Part shown: piece after piece, positions 51,553 through 60,008 of the stretch
Layout: the number at the start of each line of letters is the position of its first letter
Numbering within the stretch: the first letter of the stretch is position 1
Assembly: GCA_965249035.1 (NCBI GenBank)
Contig: CBDFKV010000003.1
Span: forward strand, 1 to 64,000
Origin: CBDFKV01 sp965249035
Lineage (GTDB): Bacteria; Pseudomonadota; Gammaproteobacteria; Arenicellales; Poriferihabitantaceae
Direction: 5' to 3'
Length of the DNA: 64,000 nt
Position numbers and translations under genes: made by a program
Notes under the pieces: generated by a model
What the model was told of the DNA's origin: nothing
The model's input: the letters and a program-made list of their open reading frames with translations, nothing else
The model's database searches: none

Positions 51553-51807
51553 CTAGTTACCAGGCGTTACTAGGCGAAAAGCCCCGTATTTATTACCCAT
51601 TATCAAACTAACGGTATGAAATTGATTCCAAAATAGAGTGGCTAGAAAAACCGCGCACAGCGCAATACTCACCAGGATTAGCGAATGTAAGAACCTACTT
51701 CCTTCTCGCGTAGTGACCGCAATAAAACCTTTAATGCTGTACATGCAAAACGCACAAAATGTCAGGGTGAGTCCGCCGTGAAGCCAGCAAACATAAGAGT
51801 TCAGCAC
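51553..51807 (-). CDS. Small two-helix membrane protein
   Basis: Eighty-four residues with two hydrophobic segments (LHGGLTLTFCAFCMYSIKGFIAV and LHSLILVSIALCAVFLATLFW), a short charged loop between them (TTREGSRF) and a polar C-terminus. The only start available is a GTG at 51807. Unknown family. Base composition is like the neighbours. It may be a remnant of a larger membrane protein. Confidence 0.4.
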   Translation of the reverse strand: MLNSYVCWLHGGLTLTFCAFCMYSIKGFIAVTTREGSRFLHSLILVSIALCAVFLATLFWNQFHTVSLIMGNKYGAFRLVTPGN

Positions 51808-51911
51808 TAATAATACTGTGGATCACCTATAAGCCAAAAATAACGGCGGTTTCCGCGCTCTCTAATGCCCGCGGCTAAAGCAAGAAAGCTAGGGACCCCA
51901 CAGGTTTGCGA

Positions 51912-52355
51912 TTAGCAGCCATTTGCAGGGATAGTCAAAACACTGCCGTCTTCAAACATCACTTTAATCGTACCTCCATCTGGAATTGGTAAGGGGGCCG
52001 GAGTAAATAGTCTTCGAGAGTAAGTAAACATCTCTTTAGGGTGAATAATCATAGGTAACTGACCTCGAGGCACTAGCGCGGCGTCCCAGATATTTGAATT
52101 AACCACCTCAAACTTAGTTAATACAGCGGTATGAGAAGACTCATTTCGATACGTTACTTCCTCCCAATAGTCACTAGCAGCTCCACCCGGGGGGCATGCA
52201 CTAGCAGATCCTTGATAATTATAAAACGACTGAGCCATTGGGTCTTGTCCTGGTAATACGGTGTTAGTAGGACTACTTTGAGCATGAGCGGGTAACTCGA
52301 CAGACTTGATGACAGGAGCGGCCCACATTATTTGTACTATTGATCTTCTTAGCAT
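51912..52355 (-). CDS. Exported protein with an LPAHAQ-type signal
   Basis: A 147-residue protein whose N-terminus (MLRRSIVQIMWAAPVIKSVELPAHAQSS) is a recurrent export signal in gammaproteobacterial small proteins: a basic start, a short hydrophobic part and the LPAHAQ cleavage region. The mature domain is beta-rich (YWEEVTYRNESSHTAVLTKFEVVNSNIWD, GGTIKVMFEDGSVLTIPANGC) with two cysteines (ACPPGG and the last residue) that may pair. The function is unknown. Confidence 0.65.
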   Translation of the reverse strand: MLRRSIVQIMWAAPVIKSVELPAHAQSSPTNTVLPGQDPMAQSFYNYQGSASACPPGGAASDYWEEVTYRNESSHTAVLTKFEVVNSNIWDAALVPRGQLPMIIHPKEMFTYSRRLFTPAPLPIPDGGTIKVMFEDGSVLTIPANGC

Positions 52356-52417
52356 TATAAATCCTTACGTTCCCTGATCTTAATTATAGGACAAAATCCC
52401 TTGCTGCGTTCGTGCGA

Positions 52418-52458
52418 ACAATCAATGGCAATCAATGGGGTCACAATCAATGGGGTCA
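52418..52458. repeat. Tandem repeats of CAATCAATGGGGTCA
   Basis: Two exact 15-bp copies (52429-52443, 52444-52458) follow a partial copy, ACAATCAATGG (52418-52428). Directly after them, GACTCGATTGATTCG contains GATTGATT, the reverse of AATCAAT in the repeats, so an inverted pair is formed. Such repeats are often left by mobile elements; no transposase is adjacent. The remaining bases of 52356-52599 show no gene. Confidence 0.6.
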
Positions 52459-52599
52459 GACTCGATTGATTCGCTCAATTGTGGGTGAATTCACGTGTAG
52501 CTATTAGCGTGGACTGCCTTCAACAAAACACTGAGCCCGAAAACCACGTTACAACCTACTCGACCCAGCGCAAGGGGCCATTAGGCCCTCTTACCTATT

Positions 52600-53196
52600 C
52601 TACCCGCCCAGCTGATCTATTTCGGTTTGTAAATAAGCAATCGCATTATCGGCATCAATACTAAAATCATTGTAGATAACGTAACCGTCTGGTGAGATAA
52701 GAATCGCCCAAGGGGTGCCGCCGGTTCGATAGCTGCGCATAGTGTTCGGTCGCTCATGGGTGTCGCTATCACCTTGATCATGCCCCATTGGGATGGGTAG
52801 ATCATAGCGCTGCTGCATTACCCGTAATTTATCGACGGTATTGCTGGCATAGCCTTCAAAGATCGTTTGAATGGCCGCAGCAATGAAATAATCACTGTCT
52901 TTAAAATGAGCATGGATTTTTTGCAGCGCTGGAAAACCGTGGCTATGACAACCCGGGCACCACGCTTGCCAACATTCGAGCATCACAAATTTGCCGCGCT
53001 GTGCTGCCAGGCTAAAGTTGTCTGGGTTGCCTTCACCATCTATCCAATGCGGCACGTCTAGCTCTGGTGCGATTTCACCGACGATGCCATAACCTTTGGG
53101 AGCCGCCAAACTAGCGCTCATGCCAGGCAGCAAGGTTGCTGCTACGCCTGATAACAAGAGTTGTCGTCGTTTAACCAAAAATGAGTCTGGGTGCAT
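52600..53196 (-). CDS. Tat-exported thioredoxin-like protein
   Basis: A 198-residue protein with a twin-arginine signal (VKRRQLLLSGVAATLLPGMSASLAAP) and a thioredoxin/TlpA-type fold: GKFVMLECWQAWCPGCHSHGFPALQKIHAHF (active site CPGC), a cis-proline region GTPWAILISPDGYVIYNDFS. Such proteins may reduce disulfides or act in cytochrome maturation in the periplasm. Its single-gene context gives no hint of the partner. A gene-free 230-nt stretch follows upstream, without recognised features. Confidence 0.85.
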   Translation of the reverse strand: MHPDSFLVKRRQLLLSGVAATLLPGMSASLAAPKGYGIVGEIAPELDVPHWIDGEGNPDNFSLAAQRGKFVMLECWQAWCPGCHSHGFPALQKIHAHFKDSDYFIAAAIQTIFEGYASNTVDKLRVMQQRYDLPIPMGHDQGDSDTHERPNTMRSYRTGGTPWAILISPDGYVIYNDFSIDADNAIAYLQTEIDQLGG

Positions 53197-53426
53197 AGTT
53201 TTGAAACCGTAGCGCTTTTATCGATTCTTAGAGCGATATTTGCTGCTAGAGTTCCATCAAGTAATCGATTAACCCGCTATAAGGCGGCTTCACCTTCACC
53301 AGCATTAATTGCCGATACTGACTGTGTCTTAAATGACCCAGGGTGGGTTTAAAACCTAATATCTAGTGAGGCCAGATTAACTGAGACACAGGGTTAGACT
53401 CAACTGATTGGGACTAACCAAGCCCC

Positions 53427-53918
53427 CTACAACCCAATCCCTACGCCAATCGAAAATGGGATTCTGCCGACTCCCTTTCGTGGGCTATAGCGCTGTAAAT
53501 CATCGACTTGTAATAGTGGAAACCGGTAATCCGCGCCCGAAACCTTACCGTCACGGAAGCCCGATAATTTTCCTACTGCGATAATTCCATTCCCAGCCGA
53601 ATAGTCGATTGGCTCTAGATAGCCTGGATATACAGCAATAAATCGGCCGCTTGAGCTGTCACGAAATCTAGGCTTTTTGTTCGAATCCATGGGATAAGCC
53701 AGCACGGTTAGTTCCGTGCTATCGGGATTATTTTGAACGTGCAAAATCTTTCCACCCCAAACGTATTCCTGATCGACATCTGACTCTGCTTGCACTTGGT
53801 TGGGCGTGACCGTAGAAGCGCTGTCATCAGGATCAATTGAAGGTGTGGTTTGGCACGCACTTAGTACCACGGTGACTAATAGGGCGGGCAATAATCGAAA
53901 TACAGTCGTCATGTTCAT
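53427..53918 (-). CDS. Slp-family outer-membrane lipoprotein (second of a pair)
   Basis: A 163-residue lipoprotein with signal MNMTTVFRLLPALLVTVVLSACQTT. The Slp domain appears as VWGGKILHVQNNPDSTELTVLAYPMDSNKKPRFRDSSSGRFIAVYPGYLEPIDYSAGNGIIAVGKLSG and YRFPLLQVDDLQRYSP. Slp proteins are outer-membrane lipoproteins induced in starvation and acid. It follows its paralogue with a 1-nt overlap (TAATG), so the two are coupled. Confidence 0.88.
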   Translation of the reverse strand: MNMTTVFRLLPALLVTVVLSACQTTPSIDPDDSASTVTPNQVQAESDVDQEYVWGGKILHVQNNPDSTELTVLAYPMDSNKKPRFRDSSSGRFIAVYPGYLEPIDYSAGNGIIAVGKLSGFRDGKVSGADYRFPLLQVDDLQRYSPRKGVGRIPFSIGVGIGL

Positions 53919-54472
53919 TAGTGGTACCAGTGGTTAAAACGGAGGCTCATGTAATCGGAATGTGGCCAAGGGCCATAAAAATACGGATGATCCCACATCG
54001 GATGTTGTCCATGAGGGTAGTAGTTTCGCGGTCGATAACGCTGCTCAGGCCAAATTTTGAATTCATCGACCCTTACCAGAGGATACTGATATTGGTACTC
54101 ACCGATCTGACTCGATTGCCAACCACTCAGCGTGCCACGCACCGTTATTCGCCGACCCGCTTTGAGGTTCTCTGGGTCTAAGAATTGATTAATCCGTGCG
54201 ATAAAACGGCCATCACTTTGATCAGACAAGCGCGGTGCGCTGGCTTTATCCAACGAACGGGCGAGCACTTCAACCAGCGTATAATCACTAAAATTGCTGA
54301 GTTTGACGACTTCACCACCCCAACGCACCGCCACATCTGTCTTTTTATCAGTCTTGGCTTGTTGGATACTCGGACTATCCGGCACCGCCGGAATCACCGC
54401 TTTGGTGGTGCTACACGCGCTGAGCGCACTGGCCAGCACGGCAATAATGATCATTGCTGCTCTCTTTCCCAT
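53918..54472 (-). CDS. Slp-family outer-membrane lipoprotein (first of a pair)
   Basis: A 184-residue lipoprotein from the ATG at 54472, whose AGGAG spacing is better than that of the ATG at 54481. The signal ends LASALSACSTT. The domain matches its neighbour: VRWGGEVVKLSNFSDYTLVEVLARSLDKASAPRLSDQSDGRFIARINQFLDPENLKAGRRITVRGTLSG and YQYPLVRVDEFKIWPE. The C-terminus is rich in Pro, Tyr, His and Trp (RPRNYYPHGQHPMWDHP), possibly a metal-binding tail not seen in the second copy. Confidence 0.88.
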   Translation of the reverse strand: MGKRAAMIIIAVLASALSACSTTKAVIPAVPDSPSIQQAKTDKKTDVAVRWGGEVVKLSNFSDYTLVEVLARSLDKASAPRLSDQSDGRFIARINQFLDPENLKAGRRITVRGTLSGWQSSQIGEYQYQYPLVRVDEFKIWPEQRYRPRNYYPHGQHPMWDHPYFYGPWPHSDYMSLRFNHWYH

Positions 54473-54679
54473 AGCGTCCATTCTCCTATTTAGTACTAAA
54501 CCACATCTTACTATAGTGAACCATAACGGTGACGGTATGAAGCAGAACTGAATGTATCAAATCAAGTCGATCACTCCCTGGCAGGGATTCGAACTGCTTA
54601 TGCAGAATCCTGTACATCAATCTTGCAACGCAACTCGTCTGGCCTTATCTTTAAGCCATCAAATTTATAAGGAAATGCT

Positions 54680-55360
54680 ATGAATACTGAGCCTGAAACA
54701 TCTAAACGTTGGGGTTGTTTGCCGATCTTCGGCATGATGTTGCTAACCGTGATTATCTCGGTCGCGGTCACAGTTTGGTTCTTGAATTACTACTTGTTCC
54801 CGAAACGGTTCGCGCCAGTCGAGCTAAACGCCAAGGAAACTGCCGTGTTGGAGCAAAAACTCAATTTTTTTGAAGGCTTTGCGCAATCCAAGGGAGGCAA
54901 TCAGAATGCCAATAACCTAAATCCGGACGCTCCTTTTGAGCCAGAAGCTTACACAGAGATTGGCGCTGACCGCAACATCAGCCTCAGCGAACGTGAATTA
55001 AACGCCCTGCTGGCAAGCAATACCGACTTGGCAGATAAAGTGGCGATTGACTTGGCCGACCGCCTCATCAGCGCAAAGTTGCGGATCCCAATGGACCCGG
55101 ACTTTCCCCTATTTGGCGGAAAAACGCTCAAGGCCCGCGCCGGGGTTGAATTTGCTTACGAGAACCAACGGCCGGTGGTGGTACTTAAAGGTGTTAGCGT
55201 GATGGGCGTGCCTATACCTAATGCCTGGCTGGGTGGCCTCAAAAACATCGACCTAGTCAATGAATTTGGCCAAGACCGGGGTTTTTGGAAAGCCTTCGCC
55301 GATGGTGTCGAAGCATTACAAGTAGATGATGGGGCGCTCAGAATCAAGCTGAAGGAATAA
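54680..55360 (+). CDS. Conserved membrane-anchored protein of unknown function
   Basis: A 226-residue protein with one N-terminal membrane helix (GCLPIFGMMLLTVIISVAVTVWFLNYYLFP) and a soluble C-terminal domain on the outside. Motifs: ISLSERELNALLASNTDLADKVAIDLADRLISAKLRIPMDPDFPLFGGKTLKARAGVEF and VVLKGVSVMGVPIPNAWLGGLKNIDLVNEFG. I know similar conserved proteins in gammaproteobacteria, but their role is not known to me. It lies upstream of iscR in the same direction, with 102 nt between. Confidence 0.7.
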   Translation: MNTEPETSKRWGCLPIFGMMLLTVIISVAVTVWFLNYYLFPKRFAPVELNAKETAVLEQKLNFFEGFAQSKGGNQNANNLNPDAPFEPEAYTEIGADRNISLSERELNALLASNTDLADKVAIDLADRLISAKLRIPMDPDFPLFGGKTLKARAGVEFAYENQRPVVVLKGVSVMGVPIPNAWLGGLKNIDLVNEFGQDRGFWKAFADGVEALQVDDGALRIKLKE

Positions 55361-55416
55361 CCTACTTTTAGAAAGTTTTTTGCAAAACAACCCATTTGGG
55401 TTATGTATTTCTCCAA

Positions 55417-55441
55417 TTAACCTAGTAGAATAGTCGGTAAT
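55417..55441 (+). promoter_or_regulatory. Candidate IscR type 1 operator upstream of iscR
   Basis: The 25-bp stretch ending TAGTCGGTAAT matches the IscR type 1 consensus at about 18 positions, best in the right half (TAGTCGG). It lies 22-46 nt before the iscR start, where IscR autoregulates iscR operons in other gammaproteobacteria. I compared it by eye only. Confidence 0.5.
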
Positions 55442-55462
55442 TAATCAGGAGCAAACCACACC

Positions 55463-55918
55463 ATGAAACTAACGACTAAAGGCCGTTACGCCGTCACCGC
55501 GATGCTGGACTTGGCATTAAAGGAAGATGATCAATCCGTCACCTTGCGATATATCGCCGAGCACCAAAAAATCTCTTTATCTTACCTAGAGCAACTGTTC
55601 GCCAAACTGCGTAAAAACCGCTTAGTCACTGGCACTCGCGGCCCTGGCGGCGGATATAAACTGTCACGCTCACCGGATAAAATCTCTATCGCAGAGATTA
55701 TTACTGCGGTTGATGAGCCGATTGAGTTTCGTGACTGCGGTGGCCGCGAAGACTGCCGCGACGGCGAACGCTGCTTGTCACACGAATTGTGGGCGACACT
55801 CACTGACCAGCTAGAAGACTTTTTATCTGGCATCTATTTAGGTGAGCTGATGCGCGACTGCAAGGCGTATCAAACCATGAATTTGGGTCAACACGAAGTC
55901 GCCATACCGGTACAATAG
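55463..55918 (+). CDS. iscR: IscR-type Fe-S cluster-sensing regulator
   Basis: A 151-residue Rrf2-family repressor. HTH: MKLTTKGRYAVTAMLDLALKEDDQSVTLRYIAEHQKISLSYLEQLFAKLRKNRLVTGTRGPGGGYKLSR. The three cluster cysteines are in FRDCGGREDCRDGERCLSHELW, with the same spacing as IscR. It leads the SUF operon, so it should derepress sufBCD when clusters are scarce. An AGGAG site precedes the ATG. Confidence 0.95.
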   Translation: MKLTTKGRYAVTAMLDLALKEDDQSVTLRYIAEHQKISLSYLEQLFAKLRKNRLVTGTRGPGGGYKLSRSPDKISIAEIITAVDEPIEFRDCGGREDCRDGERCLSHELWATLTDQLEDFLSGIYLGELMRDCKAYQTMNLGQHEVAIPVQ

Positions 55919-56027
55919 CGCCCCGTTTTTGATACGGGTTTTATAAGCCGCCCTCTCCGGTATTCAGTACGCCACTTAAGCGTGCTGATTGACCGCCATT
56001 AACCGCTTAACAGATACTCTATATATA

Positions 56028-57482
56028 ATGGCCAGCACCGAACAAGAACTCGACGCCTTGGTTGGACGTGAGTACGTCGAAGGCTTCGTCACCGATATCG
56101 AATCTGATACCTTGCCGCCCGGCTTGGATAAAGACGTCATTCGTCATATTTCTGCGCGCAAAAACGAACCTGCGTGGCTACTGGAATGGCGCTTGCAAGC
56201 TTTCGAGCAATGGCAAAAAATGGCTCAACCAGATTGGGCCAAACTCGATATTGAGCCGATTGACTATCAGGCAATTTCGTATTTCTCAGCGCCAAAGCGT
56301 CCCGAAGACGGCCCACAAAGCCTGGATGAAGTTGACCCTAAGCTACTCGAAACCTACGAAAAGTTAGGGATTCCGATTGACGAGCAAAAAATGTTGGCGG
56401 GCGTCAATGTGGCGGTCGATGCGGTGTTCGACAGTGTCTCGGTAGCGACCACCTTTAAAAAGACCTTATCCAAAGCGGGCGTTATTTTTTGCCCACTGTC
56501 AGAAGCGGTCGAGAATCACCCGGAGCTGGTCAAACAATACCTCGGTTCAGTCGTTCCGCAAACGGATAACTATTTTGCAGCGCTCAATTGTGCGGTGTTT
56601 ACCGAAGGCTCTTTTGTCTACATTCCCAAGGGTGTGCGCTGCCCGATGGAGCTGTCGACGTACTTCCGGATCAACGCAATCAACACCGGCCAGTTTGAGC
56701 GCACGCTGATCATTGCCGATGAAGGTGCGTATGTGAGCTACCTTGAAGGCTGCACTGCGCCGCAACGCGATGAAAATCAACTGCACGCTGCGGTAGTCGA
56801 GCTGGTGTGCCACAAAGACGCGGAAATCAAATACTCAACCGTGCAAAACTGGTACCCGGGCGATGAGAATGGCAAGGGCGGGATTTACAATTTCGTGACC
56901 AAACGCGGTATTTGTGCAGGCGATAACGCCAAAATCTCTTGGACTCAAGTGGAGACTGGCTCAGCCATCACCTGGAAATACCCAAGCTGTGTATTAAAAG
57001 GCAAAAACTCAGTCGGCGAATTTTATTCCGTCGCCCTGACCAATAATTATCAGCAAGCCGACACCGGCACCAAAATGATCCACTTGGGCGAGGGTTCAAC
57101 CTCAACCATTATCTCCAAAGGTATTTCCGCCGGGCATGGGCAAAACGCCTATCGCGGGCAGGTGCATATCGCCAAAGGTGCTGAAAACGCTCGCAATTAC
57201 TCACAATGCGACTCGCTATTGATGGGCGACCGCTGTGGTGCACACACCTTTCCGTATATGGAAATTAAAAACCCAACCGCGAAAGTAGAGCACGAGGCCA
57301 CCACCTCAAAAATTGGTGAAGATCAATTATTTTATTGCCGACAACGCGGCTTATCGGAAGAAGACGCCGTATCGATGATCGTCAATGGATTTTGTAAAGA
57401 AGTATTCAAAGAGCTACCGATGGAATTCGCGGTAGAAGCACAGAAATTGCTCGGCATCAGCCTTGAAGGCGCTGTGGGCTAA
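56028..57482 (+). CDS. sufB: Fe-S cluster scaffold subunit SufB
   Basis: A 484-residue core subunit of the SufBCD scaffold complex. The start is the ATG at 56028 (MASTEQELDALVG); the open frame reaches 55989. Features: a long N-terminal region, FCPLSEAVENHPELVKQYLG, the beta-helix core with QNWYPGDENGKGGIYNFVTKRG and the conserved cysteine region QCDSLLMGDRCGAHTFPYMEIKNPTAKVEHEATTSKIGEDQLFYCRQRGL. It works with SufC and SufD from the same operon. Confidence 0.97.
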   Translation: MASTEQELDALVGREYVEGFVTDIESDTLPPGLDKDVIRHISARKNEPAWLLEWRLQAFEQWQKMAQPDWAKLDIEPIDYQAISYFSAPKRPEDGPQSLDEVDPKLLETYEKLGIPIDEQKMLAGVNVAVDAVFDSVSVATTFKKTLSKAGVIFCPLSEAVENHPELVKQYLGSVVPQTDNYFAALNCAVFTEGSFVYIPKGVRCPMELSTYFRINAINTGQFERTLIIADEGAYVSYLEGCTAPQRDENQLHAAVVELVCHKDAEIKYSTVQNWYPGDENGKGGIYNFVTKRGICAGDNAKISWTQVETGSAITWKYPSCVLKGKNSVGEFYSVALTNNYQQADTGTKMIHLGEGSTSTIISKGISAGHGQNAYRGQVHIAKGAENARNYSQCDSLLMGDRCGAHTFPYMEIKNPTAKVEHEATTSKIGEDQLFYCRQRGLSEEDAVSMIVNGFCKEVFKELPMEFAVEAQKLLGISLEGAVG

Positions 57483-57500
57483 CCCGATTAAATAACAAAC

Positions 57501-58250
57501 ATGTTAACGATTAATAACTTACACGCCAGCGTTGCTGGCACTCCCATCCTGAAAGGCTTAAACCTTGAAATCGGCGCGGGTGAAGTCCACGCGATTATGG
57601 GCCCGAATGGCTCCGGCAAAAGTACGCTGGCGGCGGTATTGACTGGCCGTGAAGAATACGAAGTGATCAACGGCTCGGTGGCCTTCATGGGCGAGGATTT
57701 ACTCGACATGGAAGCTGATAAACGCGCCCAGGCCGGTATCTTTCTGGGTTTTCAATACCCGGTGGAAATCCCAGGCGTGTCCAATGTGTATTTCTTGAAG
57801 GCTGCCGTCAACGCGGTTCGCCGCGCTCGAGGCTTGGAAGAGTTAGATGCGCTGGATTTTCTGACCAAGATCAAAGAAAAAGTGGCGCTGATGGAAATGC
57901 GCGATGAATTTTTACACCGTTCAGTCAATGAAGGCTTTTCGGGTGGCGAGAAAAAACGTAATGAAATTCTGCAAATGGCGATGCTTGAGCCTCGCCTAGC
58001 CATTCTCGATGAGATCGATTCAGGGCTGGATATCGATGCACTACAAGTTGTCGCGAAAGGCGTCAATGCGCAGCGCAACGCTGACCGTTCAGTTTTGTTA
58101 GTCACCCACTATCAGCGCTTATTGGATTTCATTGAACCCGATTATGTACACGTCATGGCCGAAGGAAGAATCGTCAAATCTGGTGACAAATCGCTGGCGC
58201 TAGAGCTTGAAGCCAAGGGCTACCGCTGGATTGAAGAACAAGCCGCTTAA
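57501..58250 (+). CDS. sufC: Fe-S assembly ATPase SufC
   Basis: A 249-residue ABC-type ATPase of the SufBCD complex. Walker A GPNGSGKST, signature FSGGEKKRNEILQMAMLEP, Walker B LAILDEIDSGLDIDALQVVAKGVNA and switch VTHYQRLLD are intact. It starts 18 nt after sufB and the next gene, sufD, begins 3 nt after it. Confidence 0.97.
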   Translation: MLTINNLHASVAGTPILKGLNLEIGAGEVHAIMGPNGSGKSTLAAVLTGREEYEVINGSVAFMGEDLLDMEADKRAQAGIFLGFQYPVEIPGVSNVYFLKAAVNAVRRARGLEELDALDFLTKIKEKVALMEMRDEFLHRSVNEGFSGGEKKRNEILQMAMLEPRLAILDEIDSGLDIDALQVVAKGVNAQRNADRSVLLVTHYQRLLDFIEPDYVHVMAEGRIVKSGDKSLALELEAKGYRWIEEQAA

Positions 58251-58253
58251 ACC

Positions 58254-59546
58254 ATGCCGATCATTACTGAACACTTGATAAAACCTGGAACCCAGGGCGA
58301 TGCACTGGCTGGCGTACGCGCCGTAGCTCGCGCTGGGTATGAATCTATCGGCTTTCCATCGACCAAAGATGAAGATTGGAAATATACCGATTTACGCGCA
58401 CTGGCACTGAAGGAGTATCAATTCTCTGATGCCGGTTTTGATTATTCGCAGCAACTGCCCAAACCCATATCGACGATCCAGTTAGTATTCGTCAATGGCG
58501 TACTAAATTCGGGCTTATCAAACCTGGGCTCGGTGCCCAAGGGCTGCCACCTGATGTCCATGAGCGAAGCGCTTAGTCAAAACACCGGCGACATCGTCAG
58601 CCAAGTGGCGTCGGCAATGCCCGTCACACCCAACAGTTTGGCGCAGCTAAACACGGGGTTTTTCCGTGATGGTGCCTATCTATCAGTCGCTGAGGGCACC
58701 GCAATTGAGGCAGTGATCGAGTTGGTATTTGTCAGCGAAGGTGAAACCACCTTATCGTTACCGCGTAATCTCATCGTACTCGATAGAGACGCCAAAGCAA
58801 CCGTGGTTGAACGCCATGTCTCTGACGATAGCTGCACCGCGCTGAGCAATACCGCCACCGAAGTCGTGCTCGCTGAAGATGCCACATTGGATTACTATCT
58901 CATTCAAACCCAAGGCAAAAAGACCAGCCACATCGGTGCAACCTGGGTTGAACAAGCAGAAAGCAGCACGTTTAACGCGCGCACCATTACCCTCGGCGGG
59001 CAACTGGTGCGCAATGAGCTGAAAACGTCGTTAAAGGGTGAGTATGCCCATACGGAATGTATCGGTTTGTTTGTTGGCAATGGCCGTCAACACATCGACA
59101 ATCACACCACCATTCGCCACGTCGCTCCCAGTTGCACCAGCAAGGAGCTGTACAAAGGCATTCTGGATGACCGCGCGCGCGGCGTTTTTCACGGCCGAAT
59201 TATCGTTGAGCAAGACGCCCAGCTGACTGCTTCTGAGCAGGAAAATCAGAATTTATTGTTATCGCGCAACGCTGAAATCGATACTAAGCCACAGCTTGAA
59301 ATTTATGCCGATGATGTGAAGTGTTCGCATGGTGCAACCGTCGGCCAACTCGACAAAAAACAGGTGTTCTATTTGCAATCCCGGGGCATCGATAAGGCTG
59401 CTGCGGAGCAATTATTGACTTATGCTTTCGCCGCGGAAGCGTTGAAAGCCATTAAAATTCCAGCTCTGAAAACTGAAATCGAACACGCACTCGCACAAAC
59501 CCTCATTTCTAATGATTTTGCCGATGAACTCATCGCCGGAGAATAA
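58254..59546 (+). CDS. sufD: Fe-S assembly subunit SufD
   Basis: A 430-residue partner of SufB. N-terminal helices with KDEDWKYTDLRAL, then the beta-helix core: GIFVGNGRQHIDNHTTIRHVAPSCTSKELYKGILDDRARGVFHGRI and QNLLLSRNAEIDTKPQLEIYADDVKCSHGATVGQLDKKQVFYLQSRGI. The terminal histidine/cysteine region is kept. It is normally followed by sufS, the cysteine desulfurase; here the next gene is sufT, 5 nt away. Confidence 0.97.
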   Translation: MPIITEHLIKPGTQGDALAGVRAVARAGYESIGFPSTKDEDWKYTDLRALALKEYQFSDAGFDYSQQLPKPISTIQLVFVNGVLNSGLSNLGSVPKGCHLMSMSEALSQNTGDIVSQVASAMPVTPNSLAQLNTGFFRDGAYLSVAEGTAIEAVIELVFVSEGETTLSLPRNLIVLDRDAKATVVERHVSDDSCTALSNTATEVVLAEDATLDYYLIQTQGKKTSHIGATWVEQAESSTFNARTITLGGQLVRNELKTSLKGEYAHTECIGLFVGNGRQHIDNHTTIRHVAPSCTSKELYKGILDDRARGVFHGRIIVEQDAQLTASEQENQNLLLSRNAEIDTKPQLEIYADDVKCSHGATVGQLDKKQVFYLQSRGIDKAAAEQLLTYAFAAEALKAIKIPALKTEIEHALAQTLISNDFADELIAGE

Positions 59547-59551
59547 GCCGC

Positions 59552-59968
59552 ATGAAACATGTCAATGTAGACCCTAACCCAGAACGCCAGAAACAAAGTG
59601 ATGAGGTGATGGACAAACTCACTCAAAATACCAATGCAACATTGGCTAAATCAGTGGATATCGACGACGAGACCTTGGTCACTAACGTGGTTGAGGCGCT
59701 CAAAGAGATTTATGACCCGGAAATCCCGGTTAACATTTATGATTTGGGTTTGATCTATCGGGTTGATATCAAAGACGGCGTTGCCGACGTCGATATGACG
59801 CTAACCACGCCGGGTTGCCCCGTCGCTCAGACCTTTCCCGGCATGGTAGAAACATCGATTAAAAAGGTCGAAGGCATTGCCGATGCGACCGTCAACCTGA
59901 TTTGGGATCCTCCCTGGACGCAGGATCAACTTAGCGAAGCCGCCCGACTGCAGCTTGGTTTAATGTAG
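59552..59968 (+). CDS. sufT: SufT-like DUF59 (MIP18/PaaD family) Fe-S maturation protein
   Basis: A 138-residue protein with the DUF59 domain: EIYDPEIPVNIYDLGLIYRVDI, DVDMTLTTPGCPVAQTFPGMV (reactive cysteine) and VNLIWDPPWTQDQLSEAARLQLGLM. An N-terminal tail of about 40 residues (NVDPNPERQKQSDEVMDKL) is disordered-like. SufT assists Fe-S maturation under high demand. It lies in the SUF operon right after sufD. Confidence 0.9.
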   Translation: MKHVNVDPNPERQKQSDEVMDKLTQNTNATLAKSVDIDDETLVTNVVEALKEIYDPEIPVNIYDLGLIYRVDIKDGVADVDMTLTTPGCPVAQTFPGMVETSIKKVEGIADATVNLIWDPPWTQDQLSEAARLQLGLM

Positions 59969-60008
59969 ACCTGCACCCGCAAAACAATACTAATAAACAA
60001 CACTAACA

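Noticed and set aside
54569..54592. GGCAGGGATTCGAACT-like sequence resembling the 3' part of a tRNA on the minus strand (possible att remnant)
   Set aside because: The T-stem does not pair as in a tRNA, no acceptor strand or other arms are present, and no matching tRNA lies in the window. The shared bases are the universal T-loop.
49303..54600. Genomic island integrated into the tRNA-Met gene
   Set aside because: I looked for a second copy of the tRNA 3' end downstream and saw none, and no integrase is next to the tRNA gene. The region is accessory in content, but integration at the tRNA is not shown.
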